NCBI RefSeq assembly: GCF_028747985.1
Contig: NZ_CP118108.1
Location: forward strand, 3,973,501 to 4,037,500
Source: Paenibacillus urinalis
Lineage (GTDB): Bacteria > Bacillota > Bacilli > Paenibacillales > Paenibacillaceae
Length of the DNA: 64,000 bases
Direction of reading: 5' to 3'
Under the pieces are notes generated by a model. It was not told the DNA's origin. It did not search any database and worked only from the letters and a program-made list of their open reading frames with translations. Both the position numbers and the translations under genes were made by a program. Below are positions 45,077 to 54,139 of this stretch, piece after piece (within the stretch, counting starts at the first letter, position 1; each line of letters starts with the position of its first letter).

Positions 45077-46408
45077 CTACAAAAGATCTGCTGCCAGTTG
45101 AGCGAGCTTGGAGCGTTCGCCTTTTTCCAGCATAATGTGTCCGCTGATCCCTTCCTGACGGAATCGCTCCACAATATATGTTAAGCCGTTGCTTGCTGAG
45201 TCAAGATATGGATGGTCTATTTGCTCTGGATCACCCATCAGAATGATCTTGCTTCCTTCACCTACACGAGAGACAATGGTCTTTACTTCATGCTTCGATA
45301 GATTCTGAGCCTCATCAATAATGATAAACTGTCCAGGAATCGATCTGCCCCGGATATAAGTGAGTGCTTCTACTTGAATACTGCCGAGTCCCATGAGTAT
45401 TTTATCGATGTCCCCCGCTTTTTTTGTATCGAACAAAAATTCCAGATTATCATAGATCGGCTGCATCCAAGGGCGAAGCTTCTCTTCTTTTTCTCCTGGA
45501 AGGTAACCAATGTCCTTACCCATCGGAACCACGGGTCTTGCTATAAGAAGCTTTTTGTATTTATGCTCATCCTCAACCTTTAGAAGTCCTGCGGCAAGGG
45601 CAAGCAGTGTTTTCCCTGTCCCGGCTTTACCTGTAATTGTCACCAAGGGTATATCATCATTTAAGAGCAGCTCTAATGCCATTCTCTGTTGTGCATTACG
45701 TGCGACAATCCCCCAGACCGGATCATTGCTGAGATATAGAGGCTCCAGCTTGGTAGCCTCCTGATTCACCTTAAGGAGGGCTGATTTTCCCGTGCCCATC
45801 TCGTCCTTTAATATAATAAATTCGTGCGGATACAGATTATAGGTTAGCTGCAATGGCTTAATTGGCAGAAAACGATACGTATAAAATTCATCAATTACGG
45901 AAGGATGGACTCTAATCGCAGTATACCCCGGATATAATTCACTTGGATCTGCAGTACGATCAGACAAATAATCCTGTGTATTGAGGCCTAGTACATCTGC
46001 CTTGATACGAACGAGTACATCCTTGCTAACTAATACAATATCCCGCGGCTCCTCCTTATCCTCCTGCTCCAGCTGATAATTGAGTGCAACGGCCAGTATA
46101 CGATTGTCATTCGTTACTTCGCCAAACATCTCCTGTACTCTTATGAAACTGCGGTGATTTAGTTCAACCTTTAAGTTTCCGCCATTCGGTAATGGTACTC
46201 CGCTGTGCAAATGTCCCTGCTCCCTTAATCCATCTAATGAACGCGAGACATATCTCGCATTTCTCCCTATTTCATCTGCATTACGCTTTTTGGAGTCGAT
46301 TTCCTCCAGCACTACGGCAGGAATGACAACTTCATGCTCGTCAAAAGCATAAATGGCGCCCGGATCATGAAGCAGCACATTCGTATCCAACACAAAAATT
46401 TTTTTCAT
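45077..46408 (-). CDS. ylaK: PIN-PhoH family protein YlaK (PhoH2)
   Basis: Fusion of an N-terminal PIN ribonuclease domain (FVLDTNVLLHDPGAIYAF, with acidic residues in VTNDNRILAVAL) and a C-terminal PhoH ATPase (Walker A GKAGTGKTLLALAAG, Walker B FIIIDEAQN). Such PhoH2 proteins are RNA helicase-nucleases in studied cases. I use the ATG at 46408 (MKKIFVLD, 443 residues) with GGAGGGG 6 bases upstream. It is downstream of a leader with a small ORF and terminator, and its own terminator is split by an IS. Confidence 0.95.
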   Translation of the reverse strand: MKKIFVLDTNVLLHDPGAIYAFDEHEVVIPAVVLEEIDSKKRNADEIGRNARYVSRSLDGLREQGHLHSGVPLPNGGNLKVELNHRSFIRVQEMFGEVTNDNRILAVALNYQLEQEDKEEPRDIVLVSKDVLVRIKADVLGLNTQDYLSDRTADPSELYPGYTAIRVHPSVIDEFYTYRFLPIKPLQLTYNLYPHEFIILKDEMGTGKSALLKVNQEATKLEPLYLSNDPVWGIVARNAQQRMALELLLNDDIPLVTITGKAGTGKTLLALAAGLLKVEDEHKYKKLLIARPVVPMGKDIGYLPGEKEEKLRPWMQPIYDNLEFLFDTKKAGDIDKILMGLGSIQVEALTYIRGRSIPGQFIIIDEAQNLSKHEVKTIVSRVGEGSKIILMGDPEQIDHPYLDSASNGLTYIVERFRQEGISGHIMLEKGERSKLAQLAADLL

Positions 46409-46561
46409 TGGTATCCCCTCCAAGGCGGCGTCTTTTAAGCACAGCTAGGGCAAGCTATGGGCAGCGATAAGGACAATCGTGTATCCCATATCTAAATGTA
46501 TTCGACCGGGAGCAAATAATTGTACAATTTCCTGAAAATATCCGTGGAATATGATCGTTCA

Positions 46562-46687
46562 TCACATGAAATACAAAAAGCCCAGTGAACAGCGTTCACC
46601 GGGCTTGTATTCATGACAAAACAGTGCATTTGTCAGCATATTCATATGAAGAGAGCGATATTCCATTCGATTAGCATAATTGGACAT
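46562..46687 (-). CDS. Candidate 41-residue small protein or leader peptide upstream of ylaK
   Basis: ATG at 46685-46687 with GGAGGT 7 bases upstream; reads MSNYANRMEYRSLHMNML, continues without a stop to FLYFM and ends at TGA (46562-46564). It is preceded by a good promoter (TTCAAA-17-TATAAT). The last third of the coding sequence is the hairpin of a Rho-independent terminator, so ribosomes on it would affect termination before ylaK. No family recognised. It may be a small protein gene or a leader peptide controlling ylaK; absence of any homology check limits certainty. Confidence 0.5.
   Translation of the reverse strand: MSNYANRMEYRSLHMNMLTNALFCHEYKPGERCSLGFLYFM
46578..46606 (-). terminator. 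Terminator overlapping the small ORF, in the ylaK leader
   Basis: Arms of 13 bases (46594-46606 and 46578-46590, one G-T pair) with a 3-base loop, followed by TTTTTGTATTTC on the minus strand. It lies about 170 bases before the ylaK start. Confidence 0.85.
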
Positions 46688-46733
46688 AGACAGGACCTCC
46701 GCTAATGAATTTCCATCTATGGGATACATCCAC

Positions 46734-46762
46734 ATTATATCACTACTTCTCCATGGTTTGAA
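46734..46762 (-). promoter_or_regulatory. Promoter of the small ORF / ylaK leader
   Basis: TTCAAA (46757-46762), 17 bases, TATAAT (46734-46739) on the minus strand, ending about 20 bases after lytR. Perfect -10. Confidence 0.65.
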
Positions 46763-46781
46763 CAGATATTTTGCAGATGCT

Positions 46782-47858
46782 TTATTTCTCCGAAGCTTCA
46801 GCAGCTGCAGATGTATGCTCGCCTGCCAGCTCTTTGGCTAGTGCTTGCTTCGCTTGGTCTAACTCCCCTTGATTAATATATACATAGGGGCTGTTCCATG
46901 TTCCTGTCACCGGCACAAAGTTTACACTTTCTTTTGGAAGGTTCCAATAGGTTGAAATGAAATTCTTAACCTGATCACTTTCTACCGTTGTCGTCATATT
47001 GTCATCGACAGCACCCACGACTTTACCAATCTTCGTGACACCGCCAAGAGACTTCATTTGATCCATCAGCGAGTGAAGAACTTCGCTTTGACGCTGGTTA
47101 CGGGAGAAATCGTCGGAAGCCGGCGTTTTGGGATCACAGTTTGATTTACGGTAGCGTACATAGCCTAGTGCATCTTCTCCGTTCAAGGTCTGTTGACCCG
47201 CAGTGAGATTAATATCGGTATCATCCGCGGTATCCCTATAGCACATGTTCTGATTCACATTCACATCGACTCCGCCCAAGGCATCCACGATCTCTTCAAA
47301 CGCCTTGAAGTTCAGCACGGTGACGTAATTAATGTCCACATCCAAGTATTTGCCGAGCATAACCCGCATTTCTTCCTCAGCTGAAATACCTGATTCATTC
47401 GCCGCAGCTCTAAAGCGAGGATAGAACTCATTCAGCTTCCTCTCCGTATAACCTTCGAGCTGAACCAGCGTGTCACGCGGCAGTGATACTATGGTCGCAG
47501 ATTTCGTCTCCGGATGCAGTGAGGCTACCATCACCACGTCAGACAGATGAGTACCTGTCTCCTCTCGATAGTCTGTTCCTAAGATCAGCATCGTCTGCGG
47601 CTTCACCTTGGCTGAATCTTCAGCTGCTACGGGGTCGTTGTTCCCTGTGTCGATCACATCATTAAATACCATGTACAAATAGCCTATACCTGCGATCAAT
47701 CCTATAACAATGAGGGATAATACCAACTTCATAAATGTCTTTACTGGACTCTTCTTCTTCACTTTCACTTTCTGCTTGGGCGTTGTCTGCGCTGCATTGT
47801 TCTCGTTGTTCTTGCCGCCTCTATTCCGTGGAGGCAATCCATTAGATCCCATACTCAT
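46782..47858 (-). CDS. LytR-CpsA-Psr (LCP) family wall polymer ligase
   Basis: Membrane-anchored phosphotransferase family that attaches teichoic acids or other glycopolymers to peptidoglycan. A basic N-terminal tail is followed by one membrane segment (FMKLVLSLIVIGLIAGIGYLY). The LCP core has ILGTDYREETGTHLSDVVMV, SLPRDTLVQLEG with the catalytic arginine, and ALGGVDVNV with YRKSNCDP. 358 residues. Function on a given polymer is not shown by sequence. Confidence 0.94.
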   Translation of the reverse strand: MSMGSNGLPPRNRGGKNNENNAAQTTPKQKVKVKKKSPVKTFMKLVLSLIVIGLIAGIGYLYMVFNDVIDTGNNDPVAAEDSAKVKPQTMLILGTDYREETGTHLSDVVMVASLHPETKSATIVSLPRDTLVQLEGYTERKLNEFYPRFRAAANESGISAEEEMRVMLGKYLDVDINYVTVLNFKAFEEIVDALGGVDVNVNQNMCYRDTADDTDINLTAGQQTLNGEDALGYVRYRKSNCDPKTPASDDFSRNQRQSEVLHSLMDQMKSLGGVTKIGKVVGAVDDNMTTTVESDQVKNFISTYWNLPKESVNFVPVTGTWNSPYVYINQGELDQAKQALAKELAGEHTSAAAEASEK

Positions 47859-47987
47859 ATTATAAACTCAACACCTTTATACATTTCTATGGTTGCTCTT
47901 ACATATTACCGCCACCGCTGGCGCATTTCAAATCTGGACATATCATCCAAAATGACAATATGTTTTACAGCTCCAAGAAGAACGGAA

Positions 47988-48009
47988 AGACCGCTGATTA
48001 GGGCGGTCT
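47988..48009 (-). terminator. Weak terminator after ylaH
   Basis: Arms AGACCGC and GCGGTCT (7 bp) with an 8-base loop, followed by TTCCGTTCTT on the minus strand. Confidence 0.6.
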
Positions 48010-48045
48010 CTCTAATGTGCGCATATGAAGTTGTCTTTACTAAAG

Positions 48046-48348
48046 CTACATCTTACTAGTCTCTCCAGAAGACTCCGCTTTTTTCTTCTGCCTTGCTTCC
48101 ACAAAATAACGGATTCTGACCAGCAGCATCAGTGCTACTGCGACAAGCAAGCATTGAATAATCGGCAATTTATCAATTTGGAAAACGAGCAGCATGAAGG
48201 AGCCGATGGCCATCAAAATGTACAGTAATATCTCCTTGAGTAATGGCATTTTCTGCTGCGGGCGAAATACCTTATTGTAGACATAAGTAATCAGTACAAA
48301 TATAACCACATAACTTACGATCGGGTGTGACGCAAACCATGCCTGCAT
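48046..48348 (-). CDS. ylaH: YlaH-like membrane protein
   Basis: 100 residues with three hydrophobic segments (about 9-25, 35-58 and 63-80) and a basic C-terminal tail. Length, topology and position directly after typA match ylaH of B. subtilis, where ylaG (typA), ylaH and ylaK lie in the same order. Function unknown. ATG at 48348; the ribosome binding site AAAGGAG is 12 bases away, a little far. Confidence 0.85.
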   Translation of the reverse strand: MQAWFASHPIVSYVVIFVLITYVYNKVFRPQQKMPLLKEILLYILMAIGSFMLLVFQIDKLPIIQCLLVAVALMLLVRIRYFVEARQKKKAESSGETSKM

Positions 48349-48406
48349 GGCGGCGTTCAGCTCCTTTCAAGTTCATGCTCTCTTTTCCAAGCGTATTATT
48401 TACATA

Positions 48407-50248
48407 TTATAGATTAGCTTGGGACATTTTGCGATGCTTCTCTGCACGCTCACGCTCACTCTTATTCAGGAGCTTCTTACGAAGACGAACGGACTTCGGT
48501 GTGATCTCACACAGTTCATCATCATTTAAGTACTCCAGAGCTTGCTCCAAGGAGAAGATTATAGGAGTCTTCATCTTCACTGTATCGTCCTTGGTTGCGG
48601 AACGAACGTTAGTCAATTGTTTCTCCTTACAGATGTTTACAACGATGTCATTGTCACGATTGTGTTCACCAACGATCATTCCTTCATAAACTTCCGTACC
48701 CACATCAAGGAATAACATACCGCGGTCTTCAACACCAATCATACCATAGAAGGTTGATGTACCATTCTCACTGGATACGAGAACGCCCTGATGACGTCCG
48801 CCAACTTGGCCGCCTACGAGTGGACCATAGCTGTCAAATGCATTGTTCATTACGCCATAGCCGCGAGTAAGTGTCAAGAAGTTCGTACGATATCCAATCA
48901 AGCCGCGTGCAGGGATCAGGAACTCAAGACGAACCTGGCCGTTACCAGAATTGATCATATTGACCATTTCGGCTTTACGGGAACCCAGGCTCTCCATGAC
49001 CGCACCCATGCTCTCTTCAGGAATATCGATCATTAGGCGCTCAATCGGCTCCATTTTCTTACCATCAATCTCTTTAATGATAACTTCCGGTTTGGATACC
49101 GCAAGCTCATAGCCTTCACGGCGCATGTTCTCAATCAAGATACCTAGGTGAAGCTCACCACGGCCAGATACAACATAAGCATCCGGGCTGTCTGTTTCTT
49201 CGACGCGAAGACTTACGTCCGTTTCAAGCTCTTTGAACAGACGGTCACGAAGTCTACGGGACGTTACCCATTTACCTTCGCGTCCAGCAAAAGGACTGTT
49301 ATTCACAAGGAAAGTCATTTGAAGCGTTGGCTCATCAATCTTAAGAACCGGCAGCGCTTCAGGGTTAGCTGGATCCGCAATCGTTTCACCAATATTAATA
49401 TCCTTAATACCTGCAATAGCAACGATATCGCCTGCACCCGCCTCAGCTACTTCTACGCGCTTCAGCCCTTGGAATCCGAATAATTTCTCAATGCGTGCAG
49501 ATTTAAAGGATCCATCACGTTGGATAACTGTTACAGCCTGTCCTTGACGAATAACGCCTCTGTTTACGCGTCCAATGGCAATACGACCTAGATATTCATT
49601 GTAATCCATCAGTGTTACGAGGAACTGCAGCGGCTCGTCAACACTTTCTGTCGGATGAGGAATGTGTTCTACAATCGTCTCATACAGACTCATCATGTTA
49701 TCATCTTGTTTCTCAGGATCCATGCTTGAAGTACCGTTAAGTGCAGAAGCATATACAACCGGGAAGTCAAGCTGCTCATCATTAGCGCCAAGCTCGATGA
49801 ACAGGTCAAGCACTTCATCAATAACCTCAGCCGGACGAGCTGCCGGGCGGTCAATTTTGTTAACAACAACGATTGGCGTCAGGTTATGCTCCAGAGCTTT
49901 GCGCAATACAAACTTAGTTTGCGGCATGCAGCCTTCATACGCATCAACAACGAGCAATACGCCGTCAACCATTTTCATAATCCGTTCTACTTCGCCGCCA
50001 AAGTCGGCGTGTCCTGGTGTATCCACAATGTTGATAAGGAAATCTTTATAATTGATCGCAGTATTTTTGGCAAGGATCGTAATCCCGCGTTCACGTTCCA
50101 GATCATTGGAGTCCATGGCGCGTTCTTGTACGGCCTCATGTTCGCGGAAGGTTCCGGATTGTTGAAGCAGTTTGTCTACAAGTGTTGTTTTGCCGTGGTC
50201 AACGTGGGCAATGATCGCAATATTGCGAATATTCTCTCTTACATGCAT
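48407..50248 (-). CDS. typA: Ribosome-associated GTPase TypA/BipA
   Basis: Translational GTPase related to EF-G that acts in ribosome assembly and stress or cold adaptation. P-loop [15 protein letters not shown], switch region [23 protein letters not shown] and VNKID. The BipA-specific C-terminal domain carries [13 protein letters not shown]. 613 residues. Downstream genes ylaH, lytR and ylaK follow on the same strand. Three hairpin repeats lie just upstream. Confidence 0.97.
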   Translation of the reverse strand: MHVRENIRNIAIIAHVDHGKTTLVDKLLQQSGTFREHEAVQERAMDSNDLERERGITILAKNTAINYKDFLINIVDTPGHADFGGEVERIMKMVDGVLLVVDAYEGCMPQTKFVLRKALEHNLTPIVVVNKIDRPAARPAEVIDEVLDLFIELGANDEQLDFPVVYASALNGTSSMDPEKQDDNMMSLYETIVEHIPHPTESVDEPLQFLVTLMDYNEYLGRIAIGRVNRGVIRQGQAVTVIQRDGSFKSARIEKLFGFQGLKRVEVAEAGAGDIVAIAGIKDINIGETIADPANPEALPVLKIDEPTLQMTFLVNNSPFAGREGKWVTSRRLRDRLFKELETDVSLRVEETDSPDAYVVSGRGELHLGILIENMRREGYELAVSKPEVIIKEIDGKKMEPIERLMIDIPEESMGAVMESLGSRKAEMVNMINSGNGQVRLEFLIPARGLIGYRTNFLTLTRGYGVMNNAFDSYGPLVGGQVGGRHQGVLVSSENGTSTFYGMIGVEDRGMLFLDVGTEVYEGMIVGEHNRDNDIVVNICKEKQLTNVRSATKDDTVKMKTPIIFSLEQALEYLNDDELCEITPKSVRLRKKLLNKSERERAEKHRKMSQANL

Positions 50249-50284
50249 GGTTTATATCCATATCCTTTCCAAAATCATTTCTAT

Positions 50285-50406
50285 TTGAATCAAATTCATG
50301 GTGCAAAGCCATGAGGTTTGATTCTCGAATCAAAATTCATGTTATGAAGTCATGAAGTTTGATTCTTGAATCAAGTTCATGATAATGTAGCCATGAAGTT
50401 TGATTC
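50285..50406. repeat. Three tandem 41-bp hairpin repeats upstream of typA
   Basis: Units at 50285-50324, 50325-50365 and 50366-50406 (40, 41 and 41 bp). Each starts GAATCAA-TTCATG and ends CATGAnGTTTGATTC, which are inverted copies, so each unit folds into a stem-loop; junctions read TTTGATTC-TC-GAATCAAA. The central 9-12 bases differ most. They lie 37 to 158 bases before the typA start and may be in its leader. Confidence 0.9.
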
Positions 50407-50429
50407 TTGTCATATATAACGACCTACTC

Positions 50430-50461
50430 ACAAAAGAAGCGCCGGGTGATAACTCCGACGC
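50430..50461 (-). terminator. Terminator after the 166-residue membrane protein gene
   Basis: Arms GCGTCGG and CCGGCGC (one U-G pair), 9-base loop, then TTCTTTTG on the minus strand. Confidence 0.65.
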
Positions 50462-50509
50462 ACATATATCCCTTATATTATAGACGAAAAATGTTAAAAA
50501 TCAAGTAGC

Positions 50510-51010
50510 TTATCTAAAGCGCCGCCGGGTCGGTTTAGGTCTTCCGAAGATTAGCCAAATTCCCACGAAGATCAGTATAGCAGCAATGACATATATAAAT
50601 CCGGTTGTGAGCATGGTTATGAACAAGAGCACGATCGATACAGCAAGCAAAATAATGGATGTCCGGTAGATCACTGCAGGCCGCGGGTATTCAAATAAAG
50701 CATATTCGAACAATCCCAGCGCAACCCCTGTTATAAAGACAGGCCATAGAGATGCGGTCAAATGCCATCCCCAAATGCTGCATATAAGGAAGAAAATACC
50801 ATACACCGTCAAAATTCCTGCCGGCACCAAAATAACGGCACTCGTATTTCTGAAGAAGTAAAAAAGATGGAGAAGGATTCCTGGAATGATTAAAATCAGC
50901 GGCCAGAAATTTCGTCCAAGAAAGCTGAAAAAGCCCAATTGACCAAGTAAGATGACAAGACCGGCAATGACGATAAAGATGCCAACCAACCTTTCGTTTC
51001 TTCCTTTCAC
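50510..51010 (-). CDS. Hypothetical polytopic membrane protein
   Basis: 166 residues with about six hydrophobic segments, beginning LVGIFIVIAGLVILLGQLGFF, a pattern like the membrane domain of LiaF/DUF5668 proteins; the C-terminus is basic (KPTRRRFR). I use the GTG at 51010, which has GGGGTGA 8 bases upstream; a TTG 15 codons earlier gives an unlikely charged leader. Single-gene unit between typA and terC. Function unknown. Confidence 0.75.
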   Translation of the reverse strand: MKGRNERLVGIFIVIAGLVILLGQLGFFSFLGRNFWPLILIIPGILLHLFYFFRNTSAVILVPAGILTVYGIFFLICSIWGWHLTASLWPVFITGVALGLFEYALFEYPRPAVIYRTSIILLAVSIVLLFITMLTTGFIYVIAAILIFVGIWLIFGRPKPTRRRFR

Positions 51011-51203
51011 TTCACACTTCACCCCGTTTGTATGATGATCTCTGCTTCTATCCAAGGTAGTTCAAGATCTACGTTCACTAGGAACTGTATTAGCGTATAT
51101 ATTTCTAGTTTATCCGATGTTTTTGCAAAAAACTACTGTCATGCTTCATATTTGATAAGAACATTACATTTCCAGCCTCTTCCACACTTTCTCTTAACAA
51201 TAC

Positions 51204-51235
51204 AAAAAACCGGCAGTCCATCGCGATTGCCGGTT
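51204..51235 (-). terminator. Terminator after the first terC gene
   Basis: Arms AACCGGCA and TGCCGGTT (8 bp) with a 12-base loop and TTTT on the minus strand. Confidence 0.85.
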
Positions 51236-51256
51236 CGTCATTCTTTTATCATTCAT

Positions 51257-51943
51257 TTATGTATCTATCCGATATCTTAACACTTTGAGAAATGCACCTC
51301 CGAGCATAACCAAAATAACACACAGTGCGGGCAGCAAGGCCTCATAGCCTGCAAAAATCTCCTGCAGCCATAACCCCAGCTTCGGATCACGAAGGACCAT
51401 CTCTCCGGAGGTATAAGCTAAAATAGCTGAACCGGCAAAGACCAATATCGGAAAGCGGTGAAGCAGCTTAACAATAATTCCGCTGCCCCATACAACAATA
51501 GGGATGCTGATCGCGATACCGATCACGATGAGCGCCAGATCACCGTCTGCGATTGCAGCTATGGCCAGCACATTGTCTAGACTCATGACAAAGTCTGCAA
51601 CGAGTATCGTATATACCGCACTCCATAAGGTTGTAGATTGTTTGACGTTCACATTCCCGTCTTCTTCAGACAACAATTTAAACGCAATATACAGTAGCAT
51701 AAGTCCGCCAGCCGCTTGTATAAACGGAATGCCGAGTATGAGCACCGCGATAAAGGTTAAAATACATCTTAACAAAACCGCACCAAATGCTCCCCACCAT
51801 ACTGCTCGATTCCGGCTCTGCTCAGGCAAATTGCGGCTGGCCATTGCAATGACAACTGCGTTATCGCCGCTTAAAACAAGGTTAATCATCAGTATCTGCA
51901 GTATAAGCCAAACATCGTCCATGAACAGGGTAAACACCTCCAT
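51257..51943 (-). CDS. TerC family integral membrane protein
   Basis: 228 residues with about seven hydrophobic segments and the two TerC acidic membrane motifs NLVLSGDNAVVIAM and FVMSLDNVLAIAA. TerC proteins (YkoY, YceF, YjbE in B. subtilis) export manganese and support metal loading of secreted enzymes. The start ATG at 51943 lacks a ribosome binding site; an ATG at 51922 (MDDVWLIL) has GGAGG 14 bases away and gives the usual N-terminus. Divergent from a second terC gene. Confidence 0.92.
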   Translation of the reverse strand: MEVFTLFMDDVWLILQILMINLVLSGDNAVVIAMASRNLPEQSRNRAVWWGAFGAVLLRCILTFIAVLILGIPFIQAAGGLMLLYIAFKLLSEEDGNVNVKQSTTLWSAVYTILVADFVMSLDNVLAIAAIADGDLALIVIGIAISIPIVVWGSGIIVKLLHRFPILVFAGSAILAYTSGEMVLRDPKLGLWLQEIFAGYEALLPALCVILVMLGGAFLKVLRYRIDT

Positions 51944-51978
51944 ACACTAGATGTATGCCCAGGTTGTCCGAGCTATGC

Positions 51979-52031
51979 TTGACGCTGCGATATCAGAGGA
52001 ATATAATGAACTCCGATTTATGCAATCGGAG
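51979..52031 (+). promoter_or_regulatory. Promoter and start-site hairpin of the second terC gene
   Basis: TTGACG (51979-51984), 17 bases, TATAAT (52002-52007). A perfect 8-bp inverted repeat CTCCGATT-TATGC-AATCGGAG (52011-52031) lies at the expected transcription start. It could be an operator or a 5' stabilising hairpin. I looked for a yybP-ykoY manganese riboswitch and did not find one. Confidence 0.75.
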
Positions 52032-52069
52032 GATTCGGAATCATGGTTAGAGTAAAGGAGTGACAAGAA

Positions 52070-52753
52070 TTGGATATCGGTCAGTTTTTAATCAGCTTGC
52101 TACAAATTGTTTTTATCGATTTAATCCTTGCGGGGGATAATGCAATCGTCATTGGACTCGCTGCCCGTAATTTGCCGCAAAGTGTACAGAAGAAAGCCAT
52201 TGTCTATGGTACTGGCGGCGCGGTTCTGATTCGGATCTTGGCGACAATCATCGTGCTGTGGCTGCTGCAAATTCCATGGCTGCTGCTGGTTGCCGGGCTG
52301 CTGCTCGTGGGCATTGCCTACAAGCTTTTGGCTGATCAAGGTGCCGATGAACATAGTGATATCAAAGCCGGCAGCTCGTTATGGTCGGCTGTACGTACCA
52401 TTATCATCGCTGATGCGGCCATGGGGATTGATAATGTAATCGCTGTTGCTGGGGCAGCAGAGCAGAATCTGATTCTCGTTATTTTGGGTCTGCTGATCAG
52501 TGTTCCTGTCATCGTATGGGGCAGCACCTTGTTTATCAAGCTCATTGATCGTTTCCCTTGGGTCATGTATATAGGCGCTGCTGTACTCGCTTATACCGCC
52601 TCGAATATGATTACAGAAGAACGAAGATTTGAGACCTTCTTTATCTCTCATCCCGTTCTGCGGATCCTATTTATTGTTCTTGTCATCGGCGGTGTTCTGT
52701 TCGCTGGTTATCGGAAACAGCAGAATATGAAGAGAGAACATTCCTATTCATAA
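52070..52753 (+). CDS. TerC family integral membrane protein (second copy)
   Basis: 227 residues, about seven hydrophobic segments, with the motifs DLILAGDNAIVIGLAARNL and DAAMGIDNVIAVAG. The wording is nearer to YkoY/YjbE than the first copy. The start is a TTG at 52070 with AAAGGAG 9 bases upstream. Transcribed away from the first terC gene from its own near-consensus promoter. Likely manganese export by family. Confidence 0.93.
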   Translation: MDIGQFLISLLQIVFIDLILAGDNAIVIGLAARNLPQSVQKKAIVYGTGGAVLIRILATIIVLWLLQIPWLLLVAGLLLVGIAYKLLADQGADEHSDIKAGSSLWSAVRTIIIADAAMGIDNVIAVAGAAEQNLILVILGLLISVPVIVWGSTLFIKLIDRFPWVMYIGAAVLAYTASNMITEERRFETFFISHPVLRILFIVLVIGGVLFAGYRKQQNMKREHSYS

Positions 52754-52828
52754 GATGAGAACAAGCAAAGATAACAGAAGACATTAGTTCTGGACAAGCT
52801 TCTATCATCAAAGGGAATCGCAAGAACA

Positions 52829-52874
52829 AAAAAAGGCTTATCACTGATAATATCAGCGATAAGCCTTTTCGTTT
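52829..52874. terminator. Bidirectional terminator between terC and thiI
   Basis: Long hairpin with arms AAAAGGCTTATC and GATAAGCCTTTT and inner CTGAT/ATCAG; A-run before and T-run after. It serves the converging terC (plus) and thiI (minus) genes. Confidence 0.92.
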
Positions 52875-52914
52875 TATTATTGATATTACACCTTATCTTA
52901 GAACTTGAGGACCC

Positions 52915-54135
52915 TTAGAACCAGTCTTCCTGTATCGAATCAGGCATAGCTGTGTCGTCGTTACTGCGCAGTACCAGTGTCTCAGTCTGCTCCACTGCCC
53001 TCGCAATGAATTCAGGAAGCTCCGGAATAGACGCTTCAATCTTTTCGACAATCCGCAAATTCGGGTTCGTTGTCGGTGACTTGGGTACAAACAAGGTGCA
53101 GCAATCTTCATAAGGTAAAATGGAAGTTGCGTACGTACCAATGTCCTCAGCAATCTTTACAATTTCACTCTTATCCATCATGACAAGCGGTCTTAACAAT
53201 GGTAGATCAGTCGCTCTCCCAATGACATTCATGCTTCCAAGCGTCTGGCTCGCTACCTGTCCAAGACTATCTCCACTTACAATAGCGAGTGCCCCTTCCC
53301 GTTCGGCCAGCTGAGTTGCGATTCGAAGCATGGAACGGCGCATTAGCGTAATCATCAAATTATCCTGCCCCGTTTTCGTAAAGGAGGTTTGAACCTCAGT
53401 AAAAGGAACCAGATGAAGCTTCACTTCACCGGCATGATCAGCTAGAATCCTTGCCAGCTCGATAACTTTATCTTTTGCTTTTTGACTTGTAAACGGGAAG
53501 CTGAAGAAATGAACCATCTCCAGCTCTAGTCCCCGGCGCATGGAAGACCAGGCGGCAACAGGTGAATCAATTCCCCCTGATAGCAGCATCATGGCTTTGC
53601 CATTAGAACCGCGAGGGAAACCTCCGACGGCAGGAACGGATTCATAATACAAATAAGTTCTTGCCTCGCGAATCTCAACCTTAAGCTCAATATCCGGATT
53701 TCTCACATCCACTTTAAGTGCACTGAATTGTCTTAAGATCGGAGCTCCCACCAAATGGTTCGTTTCATGAGAAGAATGCTCGAACGCTTTCCAGACCCTT
53801 CTCGCATTTACCTTGAAGGTCGTTCCTTGCTGCGGATTGAGCTCCTCCATAAAACCAAGGGAGGCTGCCACGATCTCATCTGCTACAGAAGGGGTTACCT
53901 TAACCGGACTAATGGAGACAATTCCGAATACTTTGCGTAAACTATCTGTTATAGCATGATGATCATTCCCACCCAGGTCTACGTACATTCTCCCATATTC
54001 CTCAATTATTGAGGTTCCCGGATAGGCCTTTAATTTGGACTTTACATGTTTAATAACAGTTCTCTCAAACCGCTTTCGGTTCTTACCTTTCAGTGTAAAC
54101 TCTCCAAAACGGAGCAATAGCATATCATATTTCAT
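52915..54135 (-). CDS. thiI: tRNA 4-thiouridine synthase ThiI
   Basis: Adenylates U8 of tRNA and transfers sulfur to make 4-thiouridine. Ferredoxin-like domain and THUMP domain in the N-terminal half, then the PP-loop LLSGGIDSPVAAW. It ends near residue 406 without a rhodanese domain, as in B. subtilis, where the partner desulfurase NifZ gives sulfur directly. I take the ATG at 54135 (MKYDMLLLRFGE) with ATAGG nearby. It begins 4 bases after the nifZ stop. Confidence 0.95.
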   Translation of the reverse strand: MKYDMLLLRFGEFTLKGKNRKRFERTVIKHVKSKLKAYPGTSIIEEYGRMYVDLGGNDHHAITDSLRKVFGIVSISPVKVTPSVADEIVAASLGFMEELNPQQGTTFKVNARRVWKAFEHSSHETNHLVGAPILRQFSALKVDVRNPDIELKVEIREARTYLYYESVPAVGGFPRGSNGKAMMLLSGGIDSPVAAWSSMRRGLELEMVHFFSFPFTSQKAKDKVIELARILADHAGEVKLHLVPFTEVQTSFTKTGQDNLMITLMRRSMLRIATQLAEREGALAIVSGDSLGQVASQTLGSMNVIGRATDLPLLRPLVMMDKSEIVKIAEDIGTYATSILPYEDCCTLFVPKSPTTNPNLRIVEKIEASIPELPEFIARAVEQTETLVLRSNDDTAMPDSIQEDWF

Positions 54136-54139
54136 CGGT

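Noticed and set aside
44887..45184. Minus-strand 95-codon frame joining the IS end and the ylaK 3' end.
   Set aside because: Antisense to orfB and created by the insertion; no start signal.
50285..50406. Possible CRISPR array.
   Set aside because: Units are directly adjacent without unique spacers and no cas genes are near.
51944..52069. yybP-ykoY manganese riboswitch before terC.
   Set aside because: The gap is too short and lacks the conserved motif; only a simple hairpin is present.
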